DNA of 33,664 nucleotides from Melioribacter roseus (GTDB taxonomy: Bacteria; Bacteroidota; Ignavibacteria; Ignavibacteriales; Melioribacteraceae): the NCBI GenBank assembly GCA_020722085.1, contig DYLN01000022.1:1-33664 (forward strand). Reading direction: 5' to 3'. The position numbers and the translations under genes are program-made. Of the stretch, positions 8,594 through 17,395 are shown piece by piece; position 1 is the stretch's first letter, and each line of letters starts with the position of its first letter. The notes under the pieces were generated by a model. It had not been told where the DNA came from. It saw only the letters and a program-made list of their open reading frames with translations, and made no database searches.

Positions 8594-9622
8594 ATGGAAT
8601 TTACTTTTGATCTCAATACAATCTGGTTTATATTAATTGGAATTTTATTAGCAGGTTACGCAATACTTGATGGATTTGATTTAGGTGTTGGCTCATTACA
8701 ACTTCTTGTAAAAGATGACCTCGAAAGAAGAATTCTTATAAATTCTATCGGACCGGTATGGGACGGAAACGAAGTCTGGCTTGTAACCGGAGGAGGTGCT
8801 CTCTTTGCCGCATTTCCGCATGTTTATGCAACTGTATTTTCCGGGTTCTATACTGCTTTTATGATTCTTCTCTTTGCTTTAATTTTCCGTGCAGTTGCAA
8901 TTGAATTCCGCAGTAAACAAAACTCAAAAATTTGGCGGCAAAGCTGGGATGCTGCTTTCTGTTTTGCCAGCATTCTGATTGCATTTTTGATGGGTGTTGC
9001 TCTTGGCAATATTGTTCAGGGAATTCCATTAGGACCGGACAAAGAATTTACCGGTACTTTCTGGACTTTGATTTCACCATATACTGTTTTAGTCGGGATA
9101 ACAACCGTCGCCTTATTTATGATGCACGGCTCAATTTATCTGGCAATGAAAACAGAAGGCGAACTCCAAGCTAAAGTAAGTTCATGGATAAACAACACAA
9201 TAATATTTTTTGTTATTTGCTATGTTACAACCACTATGTCAACACTAATTTATTTCCCTCACATGGTTGAACATTTCAAATCTACTCCGATATTATTTCT
9301 TGTAGCCATTTTAAACATGCTCGCAATAGCCAATATTCCGAGAGAAATTCATCATAAAAGAAACTGGCATGCTTTTCTTTCATCGAGTGCAAGCATTCTT
9401 GCTCTGCTTACTCTATTTGCAATTGGATTATTTCCAAATATTGTTTTATCAAATCCTAATCCGGAATACAGCTTAACTATTTATAACGCAGCCTCTTCAC
9501 AAAAAACGTTAATGATAATGCTGATAATAGCAATAATAGGAATACCTCTGGTACTTGCATATACAATTAGCATCTACAGAATCTTTAGAGGAAAAGTAAA
9601 AATAGATACTCATAGTTATTAA
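8594..9622 (+). CDS. cydB: cytochrome bd quinol oxidase subunit II
   Basis: CydB of 342 aa, the structural partner of CydA. It begins with the typical WFILIGILLAGYAILDGFDLG block and the WDGNEVWLVTGGGALFAAFP motif, both diagnostic of the family. About eight membrane segments are visible. The ribosome binding site GAGGT lies six bases before the ATG. It is co-transcribed with cydA. No cydX-like small ORF was evident after it, nor any cydCD genes in the window. Confidence 0.97.
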   Translation: MEFTFDLNTIWFILIGILLAGYAILDGFDLGVGSLQLLVKDDLERRILINSIGPVWDGNEVWLVTGGGALFAAFPHVYATVFSGFYTAFMILLFALIFRAVAIEFRSKQNSKIWRQSWDAAFCFASILIAFLMGVALGNIVQGIPLGPDKEFTGTFWTLISPYTVLVGITTVALFMMHGSIYLAMKTEGELQAKVSSWINNTIIFFVICYVTTTMSTLIYFPHMVEHFKSTPILFLVAILNMLAIANIPREIHHKRNWHAFLSSSASILALLTLFAIGLFPNIVLSNPNPEYSLTIYNAASSQKTLMIMLIIAIIGIPLVLAYTISIYRIFRGKVKIDTHSY

Positions 9623-9681
9623 AAATTTTTCGTTATCAGACATTTAATTCAAGAGTTTAGATTCATCTAATATACGTTTCC

Positions 9682-9710
9682 TTGACATTAAGACAAACAA
9701 GTTTTATTTT
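9682..9710 (+). promoter_or_regulatory. candidate promoter of the nuo operon
   Basis: TTGACA at 9682-9687, a 17-bp spacer, then TATTTT at 9705-9710, lying 24 bp before the nuoA ATG. This fits a housekeeping promoter, so complex I can be transcribed independently of cydAB. It is a pattern match only. Confidence 0.45.
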
Positions 9711-9733
9711 AATCGCAACTTTTTTTACTTATT

Positions 9734-10153
9734 ATGCTTACTGAATTCGGGAAAATTTTCGTCTTTGTTCTGCTCGCAGTTGTATTTGTAGCAATTGTTA
9801 TTTTTTTCGCTAAGCTTATCAGACCAAGTAGAATTACCCACGAAAAAACTAAAATTTACGAATGCGGAGAAGATGCAAAGGGGTCACCGTGGGTTAAGTT
9901 TAACATAAGATTTTACGTAGTAGCCTTAATTTTTTTGATTTTTGATGTTGAAGTTGTTCTATTATTTCCATGGGCTTTAAGTTATAAAGAATACGGCACT
10001 TACGGCTTTTTAGCCGGAATAATTTTTTTATTAATACTCGGTCTGGGCATGGCTTACGAATGGAGAAAGGGCGATTTGGAATGGGCACGTCCCAAAATTA
10101 CTCCTCCCGAATTAAAAAATACTTCTAATAAAACAGAAAAAATTAACAGCTAA
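9734..10153 (+). CDS. nuoA: NADH-quinone oxidoreductase subunit A
   Basis: NuoA of 139 aa, a three-helix membrane subunit of complex I. The typical [20 protein letters not shown] loop and the [17 protein letters not shown] helix are present. The C-terminus has a hydrophilic tail. It is first of the operon and is followed by nuoB after 17 bp. No clear Shine-Dalgarno sequence lies before the ATG (a T-rich stretch), as is frequent in Bacteroidota. Confidence 0.96.
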   Translation: MLTEFGKIFVFVLLAVVFVAIVIFFAKLIRPSRITHEKTKIYECGEDAKGSPWVKFNIRFYVVALIFLIFDVEVVLLFPWALSYKEYGTYGFLAGIIFLLILGLGMAYEWRKGDLEWARPKITPPELKNTSNKTEKINS

Positions 10154-10170
10154 AAAATCCGAAAAAATTA

Positions 10171-10662
10171 ATGGGACTTTTAGATAAAGAATTTTCAGAA
10201 GATAACATTGTAATAGCTAAAGTAGATGATTTAATGAACTGGGCTAGGTTATCTTCAATATGGCAGCTTGGATTTGGACTTGCTTGCTGTGCTATTGAAA
10301 TGATGGCTACTTCAGCTTCACATTATGATTTTGACAGATTCGGAGTAATGCCGCGCAACACGCCCCGTCAAGCAGATGCGATTATTATCTCAGGAACGGT
10401 AACATTAAAAATGGCTTTGAGAATTAAGAGATTGTACGAGCAAATGCCGGATCCGAAATACATTATTTCAATGGGAAGCTGTTCAAATTGCGGCGGTCCT
10501 TACTGGGAACATGGTTATCACGTACTTAAAGGCGTTGATCGCGTTATTCCTGTAGATGTTTATGTACCGGGCTGTCCACCGCGCCCCGAGGCTTTGTTAG
10601 AAGGATTATTAAAACTACAAGAAAAAATTAGAAACGAATCGTTAAGAAAAAAATCCGCATGA
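10171..10662 (+). CDS. nuoB: NADH-quinone oxidoreductase subunit B
   Basis: NuoB of 163 aa holds cluster N2, the last Fe-S centre before quinone. Ligand cysteines are C39/C40 (LACCAIEMM), C104 (GSCSNCGG) and C135 ([15 protein letters not shown]). It lies at the interface of the peripheral and membrane arms. Its stop overlaps the nuoC start by ATGA, indicating translational coupling. Confidence 0.97.
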   Translation: MGLLDKEFSEDNIVIAKVDDLMNWARLSSIWQLGFGLACCAIEMMATSASHYDFDRFGVMPRNTPRQADAIIISGTVTLKMALRIKRLYEQMPDPKYIISMGSCSNCGGPYWEHGYHVLKGVDRVIPVDVYVPGCPPRPEALLEGLLKLQEKIRNESLRKKSA

Positions 10663-11189
10663 AAACTGCCGACGAAATTTATGAGTTGTTAAAAAAAGAA
10701 TTTGGCGAAGCTATTTTAAGTTTAGATAAAGAAACACCAGTTGAACCAATCATTTCAATAGCTCCTCTTCACACTAATAAAATTGCGCTTTTTCTACGCG
10801 ATAACGAAGAATTAAAATTCGACAGCCTTATGTGTCTTTCCGGCGTAGACGATGCCAACGGAGAAAAAATAAAAGAGGAAGACGGTTCAGAAACAATTAA
10901 AGGTGGTACACTCAGCGTTTATTATCATCTATACTCTATACCGCTAAAACACAAGATAACTTTGAAAGCTTCGGTGCCGAGAGAAAATCCCGAGATAGAA
11001 TCTGTTGAATCAATTTGGCGCACAGCGGATTGGCATGAACGCGAAGCGTATGATTTAATAGGAATAAAATTCTTAAATCATCCCGACTTAAGAAGAATTT
11101 TAATGCCGTACGATTGGGAAGCCGGTCATCCGTTAAGAAAAGATTACAAGAATCCGGAATTTTACCAAGGAATGAAAGTTCCCTATTAG
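10659..11189 (+). CDS. nuoC: NADH-quinone oxidoreductase subunit C
   Basis: NuoC (30-kDa subunit) of 176 aa, not fused to NuoD. The diagnostic block [20 protein letters not shown]...[15 protein letters not shown] is present (here with [10 protein letters not shown]). It is part of the connecting module of the peripheral arm. It overlaps nuoB by four bases. Downstream, a 4HB cassette separates it from nuoD by 443 bp, whereas other genes of this operon are 40 bp apart or less. Confidence 0.95.
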   Translation: MKTADEIYELLKKEFGEAILSLDKETPVEPIISIAPLHTNKIALFLRDNEELKFDSLMCLSGVDDANGEKIKEEDGSETIKGGTLSVYYHLYSIPLKHKITLKASVPRENPEIESVESIWRTADWHEREAYDLIGIKFLNHPDLRRILMPYDWEAGHPLRKDYKNPEFYQGMKVPY

Positions 11190-11628
11190 ACACAAGATTT
11201 TTAGATTTGAGATAGGAGATTATCAAATGCATAATTTTAAGGAATTAATAGTTTGGCAAAAATCGAGAAAATTTGTTAAACAAATATATAATCTTGTTAA
11301 AAATTTCACTGATGATGAAAAGTCTGCTTTAACATTACAAATGAAAAAAGCGGCGATTTCAATTCCTTCCAACGTTGCTGAAGGAACTGGCCGCCGAACC
11401 GACAAAAATTTTATAAGGTCTTTAGATGTCGCAAATGGTTCTGCTTATGAATTGCAAACACAATTATACCTATCTTACGATTTAGGGTTTATATCATAAG
11501 TAGATTTAGATAATTATTTATCAGAGATATCCGAAATCGAGAAACTTATTTATGGATTTAAAACAAAATTAAAAACCGATCTAAAATCTTGAGTCTAATG
11601 TCTAAAATCTTAAATCTAAAATCTATCC
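11190..11628 (+). mobile_element. 4HB/IVP cassette with TCTAAAATCT-rich flanks inserted in the nuo operon
   Basis: The four-helix-bundle gene is bordered by related inverted sequences: left AGATTTTTAGA (11195-11205, within GACACAAGATTTTTAGATT) and right GATCTAAAATCTTGAGTC (11579-11595), plus two further direct TCTAAAATCT copies at 11601-11610 and 11615-11624. The right arm overlaps the end of the reading frame. The whole unit sits between nuoC and nuoD, which are normally adjacent. The borders suggest a non-autonomous mobile cassette. This is an inference, because no transposase or target duplication is seen. Confidence 0.5.
11227..11592 (+). pseudogene. four-helix-bundle protein (S23/IVP family), interrupted by an in-frame stop
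   Basis: The first 90 codons match the 23S rRNA intervening-sequence (S23) four-helix-bundle family: FKELIVWQKSRKFVKQIY, then MKKAAISIPSNVAEGTGRR and ANGSAYELQTQLYLSYDLGFIS. A TAA at 11497-11499 ends the frame, but translation continues in the same frame for 30 codons (VDLDNYLSEISEIEKLIYGF ...) to a TGA at 11590-11592. That tail looks like the family's fourth helix. The full product would be about 121 aa, the usual size. A single nonsense change therefore appears to have broken the gene. The function of free-standing members is not known; relatives include the DGR accessory protein Avd. Confidence 0.8.
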
Positions 11629-11632
11629 AGTA

Positions 11633-12748
11633 ATGGCTTTAAAAACCGAACATATGGTACTAAACATGGGTCCGCAGCACCCATCTACTCACGGTGTTTT
11701 GCGGCTCGAGCTTGAACTTGAAGGTGAGTTAATCAAAAATGTAATACCTCACATCGGTTATTTGCATAGATGTTTTGAAAAGCATGCCGAAGCAATGACT
11801 TACCCACAGGTAATTCCTTATACCGATCGAATGGATTATTTAGCTTCCATGTATAACAATTTCGGTTATGTTGTAACAGTAGAAAAATTACTTGGAATCG
11901 AAGTACCAGAACGAGTTCAATATATTCGCGTAATTATGGGAGAACTGCAGAGAATTGCATCCCACATGGTCGCACTCGGAACTTACGGTCTGGACCTCGG
12001 TGCTTTTACACCTTTCCTTTATTTATTCCGTGACCGCGAAAAAATATTAAGCCTTTTTGAAATGACATGCGGAGCAAGGTTGCTCTACAACTATATGTGG
12101 GTTGGCGGACTTTCTCACGACATTCATCCTGATTTCATAAGACTAACAAAAGAATTCGTTAATTATTATAAACCCAATATCAAAGAACTCAATGATCTAT
12201 TAACATTCAATAAAATTTTTATAGAAAGAACAGCAAATATCGGCGTCTTACCTCTGGATACGGCGATCAACTATGGTATAACAGGCCCAAATCTTAGAGG
12301 AAGCGGCTTAAAGTTTGACTTACGCAAAGACGACCCGTATTCTATTTATGACCGATTTGATTTTGATATTCCTGTAGGAAAGGGATTAATGGGAACTGTT
12401 GGCGACTGCTGGGATCGTTATTATGTACGCGTTTTGGAGATGGAACAAAGTTTAAGAATTATTGAGCAGGCTATTGACCAAATACCTGAAGGTAATGTTC
12501 AGTCTGCTATACCTAAACGGATTAAACCGCCAAAGGGAACCGTTTACGGACGCGTAGAAAATCCAAGAGGTGAACTTGGATATTTTATAATCAGCGACGG
12601 CTCAACAAGTCCTTTTAGAGTAAAAGTACGCGCACCTTCATTTGTTAATCTTTCTGTGTTGGGAGAATTATGCAAAGGACATCTGGTTTCGGATGTTGTT
12701 GCAATACTCGGCAGTATTGATATAGTTTTAGGAGAAGTGGATAGGTAA
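11633..12748 (+). CDS. nuoD: NADH-quinone oxidoreductase subunit D
   Basis: NuoD (49-kDa subunit) of 371 aa, which with NuoB forms the quinone site. [18 protein letters not shown] is the hallmark N-terminus with the conserved HPSTHG loop. [14 protein letters not shown] and the C-terminal [13 protein letters not shown] are also typical. The start lies 4 bp past the 4HB cassette edge and has only a weak ribosome binding site. Its upstream leader may therefore have been altered by the insertion. The stop overlaps the nuoH start by one base (TAATG). Confidence 0.97.
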   Translation: MALKTEHMVLNMGPQHPSTHGVLRLELELEGELIKNVIPHIGYLHRCFEKHAEAMTYPQVIPYTDRMDYLASMYNNFGYVVTVEKLLGIEVPERVQYIRVIMGELQRIASHMVALGTYGLDLGAFTPFLYLFRDREKILSLFEMTCGARLLYNYMWVGGLSHDIHPDFIRLTKEFVNYYKPNIKELNDLLTFNKIFIERTANIGVLPLDTAINYGITGPNLRGSGLKFDLRKDDPYSIYDRFDFDIPVGKGLMGTVGDCWDRYYVRVLEMEQSLRIIEQAIDQIPEGNVQSAIPKRIKPPKGTVYGRVENPRGELGYFIISDGSTSPFRVKVRAPSFVNLSVLGELCKGHLVSDVVAILGSIDIVLGEVDR

Positions 12749-13821
12749 TGTACGAGATTCTAAATAATATATTCGGCAATCAAGCTGTTGCATGGATAAT
12801 TGCTGCAGCACTTCCATTATTTGTTTTTATTCTTCCATTTGCTCTTTTTGCTGTTTGGCTTGAACGCAAAGTTTCTGCACACATGCAGGATCGTCTCGGT
12901 CCGATGAGAGTCGGTTGGCACGGCGTACTACAGACTATTGCAGATATACTGAAGCTTATCCAAAAAGAAGATATTATTCCTGCCGAAGCAGATAAAAAAT
13001 TATTTAATTTAGCACCGATTCTTGTTTTTGCCGGAAGCTATGCTGCATTTGCCGCAATCCCCTTTTCGAGCAAGTATATTGGTTCAAATGCAGAAGTAGG
13101 AATTTTTTACATCATTGCTGTTTCAAGTTTCGTTGTTGCCGGAATATTAATGGGCGGCTGGGCATCTAACAACAAATACGCACTTCTCGGTGCAATGCGT
13201 TCCGCAGCTCAAATAGTCAGCTATGAAATTCCAAGTGCAATTGTGATTCTAACAATGGTTATGCTTACCGGCACTTTAAGTCTCGATAAATTCAGTCAAA
13301 TCCAGACTGCTTATTTCTGGAACTGGTTTATTTTGGGTGGACCCGGAGACGGACTTACAAAATTTTTATTAATTCCTTTTATGATTATCGGTTTCACTAT
13401 TCTTTACATTAGCACCTTAGCCGAAGTAAACAGAACACCTTTTGATATTCCAGAAGCAGAATCTGAATTAGTTGCCGGATACCATACTGAATATTCAGGA
13501 ATGAAATTCGCTATGTTTTTCCTCGCAGAATACGGCAATATGTTTGCTGTTTCTGCCGTAATTACATTGCTTTTCTTCGGAGGTTATCAATCACCTTTTG
13601 GCTATCTTGGCAATTCCTTTAATATTCCATGGCTTGTTCCAATTGAACAAGTTTTCTGGTTTACGTTCAAAGGAATCATTTTTGTATTTGTTCAAATGTG
13701 GTTAAGATGGACTTTACCGCGCCTCCGCGTAGACCAGCTAATGCATGTCTGCTGGAAATTTTTAATTCCTTATTCATTTGTAAATTTAATTATAGTTGGA
13801 ATAATTACTTTATTCCGTTAA
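12748..13821 (+). CDS. nuoH: NADH-quinone oxidoreductase subunit H
   Basis: NuoH of 357 aa, the membrane subunit forming much of the quinone chamber and the start of the proton path. It has the conserved ERKVSAHMQDRLGPMRVGW block, LIQKEDIIPAEAD, and AEVNRTPFDIPEAESELVAG. Eight membrane segments are expected. It is translationally coupled with nuoD and followed by nuoI after 7 bp. Confidence 0.97.
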   Translation: MYEILNNIFGNQAVAWIIAAALPLFVFILPFALFAVWLERKVSAHMQDRLGPMRVGWHGVLQTIADILKLIQKEDIIPAEADKKLFNLAPILVFAGSYAAFAAIPFSSKYIGSNAEVGIFYIIAVSSFVVAGILMGGWASNNKYALLGAMRSAAQIVSYEIPSAIVILTMVMLTGTLSLDKFSQIQTAYFWNWFILGGPGDGLTKFLLIPFMIIGFTILYISTLAEVNRTPFDIPEAESELVAGYHTEYSGMKFAMFFLAEYGNMFAVSAVITLLFFGGYQSPFGYLGNSFNIPWLVPIEQVFWFTFKGIIFVFVQMWLRWTLPRLRVDQLMHVCWKFLIPYSFVNLIIVGIITLFR

Positions 13822-13828
13822 GTGAAAT

Positions 13829-14428
13829 ATGAACGGTTTGAAACAATATTTTAAAGATACATGGCTGGGAATCTGGACGGTTCTCGTAGGTATGAAAGTT
13901 ACATTCAAACATTTGTTTGTACCTGCCGTTACAATCCAGTACCCGGATGTAAGAGTAAAACTGCCCGAACGAGCTCGAAACCGACTATACGTAAATATGG
14001 ATGACTGCATCGGATGCGATCAGTGTGCACGCGCATGTCCGGTAAGCTGCATTGAAATTGAAACCGTAAAAGCCGTACCCGGCGAAGATCTTGGAACTAC
14101 TTCAAACGGTAAAAAGAAAGCCCTTTGGGTAACAAAATTTGATATTGATATTGCTAAATGCTGCTACTGTCAGCTATGCGTTTTTCCGTGTCCTACCGAA
14201 TGCATTTATATGACTGATGTTTATGAATTTTCAGAATACGAAAGACAAAATCTTGTATATAAATTTGCTACTCTTACAGAAGCAGAAGTAGAAGAAAAGA
14301 AGAAAAATTTTGAGAAGTTCACTGCAGAAAAGGAAGCTCAGAAAGCCGCTGCTCGACAAAATTCGTCAGCGTCTGCGACTGCGAAAGCCAAAGCAGAACA
14401 GAAACCCGAACAACCAAAAACCGAGTAA
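13829..14428 (+). CDS. nuoI: NADH-quinone oxidoreductase subunit I
   Basis: NuoI of 199 aa binds clusters N6a and N6b. Two CxxCxxCxxxC motifs are present: C60/63/66/70 (CIGCDQCARAC) and C111/114/117/121 (CYCQLCVFPC region). After about residue 150 there is a charged, Ala/Lys/Glu-rich tail of roughly 45 residues that is not needed for cluster binding and looks disordered. In a complex I without NuoEFG, NuoI lies near the likely electron entry side. Confidence 0.96.
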   Translation: MNGLKQYFKDTWLGIWTVLVGMKVTFKHLFVPAVTIQYPDVRVKLPERARNRLYVNMDDCIGCDQCARACPVSCIEIETVKAVPGEDLGTTSNGKKKALWVTKFDIDIAKCCYCQLCVFPCPTECIYMTDVYEFSEYERQNLVYKFATLTEAEVEEKKKNFEKFTAEKEAQKAAARQNSSASATAKAKAEQKPEQPKTE

Positions 14429-14434
14429 CAATAG

Positions 14435-14932
14435 ATGAGTTTATACGATATAATATTTTACTTATTCGCCGCTATTACTATTCTTTCGGGATTTATTGTA
14501 GTAACTTCAAAAAATATAGTTTATTCTGCTTTCTCTTTACTTTTTACATTTTTCGGTGTCGCCGGTATTTACGTACTTCTCGGTGCCGACTTCATTGCTA
14601 TAGTACAAATTCTGGTTTATGTCGGCGGAATTCTTATTCTGCTGCTCTTCGGTGTGATGCTCACAAACAAAATTACAAATGTTGATATTAGAACCGGCAC
14701 AATTCATGTTTTACCCGGAGCCGTTGCTGTTGGAGTTTTAATGGGACTGCTTCTTTCGGCAATGGTCTGGACAGAATGGAAGACACAGCCGTCGGAAACA
14801 CCGGTGACTACAACTGTAACTTTAGGAAGATTATTAATAACCGATTATATATTAATTTTTGAACTGCTTGGGATACTGCTTTTAATTGCATTAATAGGAG
14901 CAGCTTCCATTGCAAGAAGAGAACAAGAATAA
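14435..14932 (+). CDS. nuoJ: NADH-quinone oxidoreductase subunit J
   Basis: NuoJ of 165 aa, with about five membrane helices. The segment YVLLGADFIAIVQILVYVGG contains the conserved glycine- and valine-rich helix (the pi-bulge helix of the E-channel), followed by ILLLFGVMLTN. It lies 6 bp after nuoI and 18 bp before nuoK. Confidence 0.96.
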   Translation: MSLYDIIFYLFAAITILSGFIVVTSKNIVYSAFSLLFTFFGVAGIYVLLGADFIAIVQILVYVGGILILLLFGVMLTNKITNVDIRTGTIHVLPGAVAVGVLMGLLLSAMVWTEWKTQPSETPVTTTVTLGRLLITDYILIFELLGILLLIALIGAASIARREQE

Positions 14933-14950
14933 AAAATAAATTATAGAATT

Positions 14951-15262
14951 ATGATCCATGTAGGTTTAACACATTTTCTCGTTGTAAGTGCAATTCTGTT
15001 TTCCTTGGGAATTTATGCAATCGTAACACGAAAAAATGCCATCATGGTTTTGATGGGAGTAGAATTAATTCTCAATTCAGCTAACATAAATTTTGTTGCT
15101 TTTTCAAAGTTCGGAAATTTAGGGTTAGGCGGACAATTAATTGCATTGTTTATCATAATTCTTGCAGCGGCAGAAGCTGCCGTTGCGCTTGCAATTGTGC
15201 TCAACATCTATAAAACATTCACAAACGTCAATATTGATGAAATCGATAACTTAAAAGAATAA
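14951..15262 (+). CDS. nuoK: NADH-quinone oxidoreductase subunit K
   Basis: NuoK of 103 aa with three membrane helices, homologous to MrpC. Conserved features are MGVELILNSANINFVAFS, with the proton-pathway glutamate of helix 2, and LAAAEAAVALAIVLNIY, with the second glutamate in helix 3. The next gene, nuoL, starts 2 bp after its stop. Confidence 0.97.
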   Translation: MIHVGLTHFLVVSAILFSLGIYAIVTRKNAIMVLMGVELILNSANINFVAFSKFGNLGLGGQLIALFIIILAAAEAAVALAIVLNIYKTFTNVNIDEIDNLKE

Positions 15263-15264
15263 AA

Positions 15265-17355
15265 ATGACTGAATACACGATCATACTGCTATCGGTAATT
15301 GCATTATTTATTCCGCTGCTTGGCTTTATAATTACTTTGTTTTCCGGCAAAAAATTTCCTAAGGTCTACTGGTTTGAAGTCGGCGTTACAGGTTTGGGAT
15401 TGTTAATTTCAATTATTATCTGCTTTGCGAAATTAGCTTTTTATAACAATCAAAATATTATCTCTGGCTTTCAATGGTTTTCAATTGGCGCAGCGGATTC
15501 CCCTTCCCGATATTTTATTGAACTGGGAATAAAAATCGACAATGTTGCTGCGTTGATGCTTCTCGTTGTCTACATAATAAGCTTTGTTGTACACTTATTC
15601 TCGGTCGAATATATGCACGGGGATAAAAGGTATAACCGCTACTTCGCTTATTTAGGCATATTTACTTTTTCCATGCTCGGAATTGTTGTTACACATAATT
15701 TTTTGATGATGTACATTTTCTGGGAATTAGTAGGTCTTTCATCATATTTATTAATTGGTTTTTGGTTCGAAAAAAAATCTGCTTCCGATGCAGCCAAAAA
15801 AGCTTTTCTTGTTAACCGGATAGGCGATATAGGAATGTTCATCGGTATTTTAATTCTTTTCTTCACATATAAAACTTTTACATTCGATTCAATTTTTAGT
15901 CAAATTTCACAAGGACATCTGCCTTTCGACAGTACTGCATGGTTAACCGCAGCAGGCATTTTAGTATTTATGGGTGCGGTTGGAAAATCGGCTCAGTTCC
16001 CTCTCCATGTCTGGCTGCCCGATGCAATGGAAGGCCCTACTCCAGTTAGTGCTTTGATTCATGCAGCTACAATGGTTGCAGCCGGCGTTTATCTACTGGT
16101 GAGAATTTTTGTAATGCTTACCGCAGATGCAATGCTTACGATTGCTATAGTCGGTGCTTTTACATCTTTTATTTCTGCAACAATTGCACTCACACAAAAC
16201 GATATCAAAAAAGTTTTAGCTTACTCTACCGTAAGCCAGCTAGGATATATGGTTATGTCGGTCGGCGTTGGTGCTTATGCGTTTGCTTTCTTCCATCTTG
16301 TTACTCATGCATTTTTTAAGGCAAATTTATTTTTAGGTTCCGGCTCGGTTATTCATGCAATGCATCATGAACAGGATATCCGCAATATGGGCGGACTAAG
16401 GAAGAAAATGCCGTTGACTTATCTTACATTTTTAATTTCATCGTTAGCTATCTCTGGAATCCCGTTGACTTCCGGGTTCTTGAGTAAAGACGGAATTCTT
16501 GCCGGCACGCTTGCATTCGGAAAATTAACAGGTCATTGGCTCATTCCGGTTTTTGGTTTTACGGTAGCATTGATGACAGCCTTTTATATGTTCCGATTGG
16601 TAATTCTCACTTTTCACGGTGAACCAAGAGATCGGGAAAAATATGAACATGCCCACGAATCCAAGTTTGTAATGGCTGCACCGCTTGTTATACTGGCTGT
16701 GCTCTCGGTGTTTATCTGGTATACGCCAAATCCATTTTCACCCGATGCCGGTTGGTTTTTATCAAGCTGGGTTAAAACTCCACACACAGTTGTTCCAGCA
16801 GAATCGCAATTCAATTTTATGATTTATAACGCTGCCGGTGAAAGTGCACTTCACGGGGAAATTGTTCATTCGGAACTATACACTGAAACGATTCACTGGG
16901 CACATTATCCCGCAATGCTGTTGTCTCTAATTTTAGCGGGACTTGGAATTCTAATTGCATACGTTATGTATCAATGGAAAAAGATAGATGTTGACAAACT
17001 TACTGAGAAGCTCAAACCGCTTTATAATCTTTCACTCAATAAATGGTATCTTGACGAATTGTATCACGCCACTGCGGTAGCCGGAGTAATCGGTTTGAGC
17101 AAAGTTTTAGCCTGGTTCGATAATATTATTGTTGACGGCATTGTTAACGGTGCAGGGTATTTAACCAAACTAACCTCGAAGCTAAGTGGTCTTTTTGATA
17201 TTTACGTTGTAGATGGATTGGTAAACTTCTCTGCATTTTTCAGCGGGTTTATCGGACTTTCATTTAAGAGAATTCAAACCGGCAAAGTTCAGACATACGT
17301 TGTCTTTGTTGTTTTTTCAGTAATCATTTTGCTTTTAATTTTTAAGTCATTTTAA
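15265..17355 (+). CDS. nuoL: NADH-quinone oxidoreductase subunit L
   Basis: NuoL of 696 aa, the distal antiporter-like proton-pumping subunit. Characteristic blocks are MYIFWELVGLSSYLLIGFW with the TM5 glutamate, FPLHVWLPDAMEGPTPVSAL, and the lateral-helix region near the C-terminus (TSKLSGLFDIYVVDGLVNF). About 16 membrane segments are expected. Length is at the upper end of normal (E. coli 613), with the extra sequence around residues 490-560. Confidence 0.97.
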   Translation: MTEYTIILLSVIALFIPLLGFIITLFSGKKFPKVYWFEVGVTGLGLLISIIICFAKLAFYNNQNIISGFQWFSIGAADSPSRYFIELGIKIDNVAALMLLVVYIISFVVHLFSVEYMHGDKRYNRYFAYLGIFTFSMLGIVVTHNFLMMYIFWELVGLSSYLLIGFWFEKKSASDAAKKAFLVNRIGDIGMFIGILILFFTYKTFTFDSIFSQISQGHLPFDSTAWLTAAGILVFMGAVGKSAQFPLHVWLPDAMEGPTPVSALIHAATMVAAGVYLLVRIFVMLTADAMLTIAIVGAFTSFISATIALTQNDIKKVLAYSTVSQLGYMVMSVGVGAYAFAFFHLVTHAFFKANLFLGSGSVIHAMHHEQDIRNMGGLRKKMPLTYLTFLISSLAISGIPLTSGFLSKDGILAGTLAFGKLTGHWLIPVFGFTVALMTAFYMFRLVILTFHGEPRDREKYEHAHESKFVMAAPLVILAVLSVFIWYTPNPFSPDAGWFLSSWVKTPHTVVPAESQFNFMIYNAAGESALHGEIVHSELYTETIHWAHYPAMLLSLILAGLGILIAYVMYQWKKIDVDKLTEKLKPLYNLSLNKWYLDELYHATAVAGVIGLSKVLAWFDNIIVDGIVNGAGYLTKLTSKLSGLFDIYVVDGLVNFSAFFSGFIGLSFKRIQTGKVQTYVVFVVFSVIILLLIFKSF

Positions 17356-17395
17356 GAAAGATCAAAAAAGTTTTATAAACCATAGGTAGTTGATA

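Noticed and set aside
11227-11592. A new complex I accessory subunit between nuoC and nuoD
   Set aside because: The protein belongs to the 4HB/S23 family, is interrupted and has repeat borders, which fits an insertion better than a subunit.
17390-17395. TTG start of nuoM
   Set aside because: The ATG six bases later gives the family N-terminus and has better spacing from AGGT.
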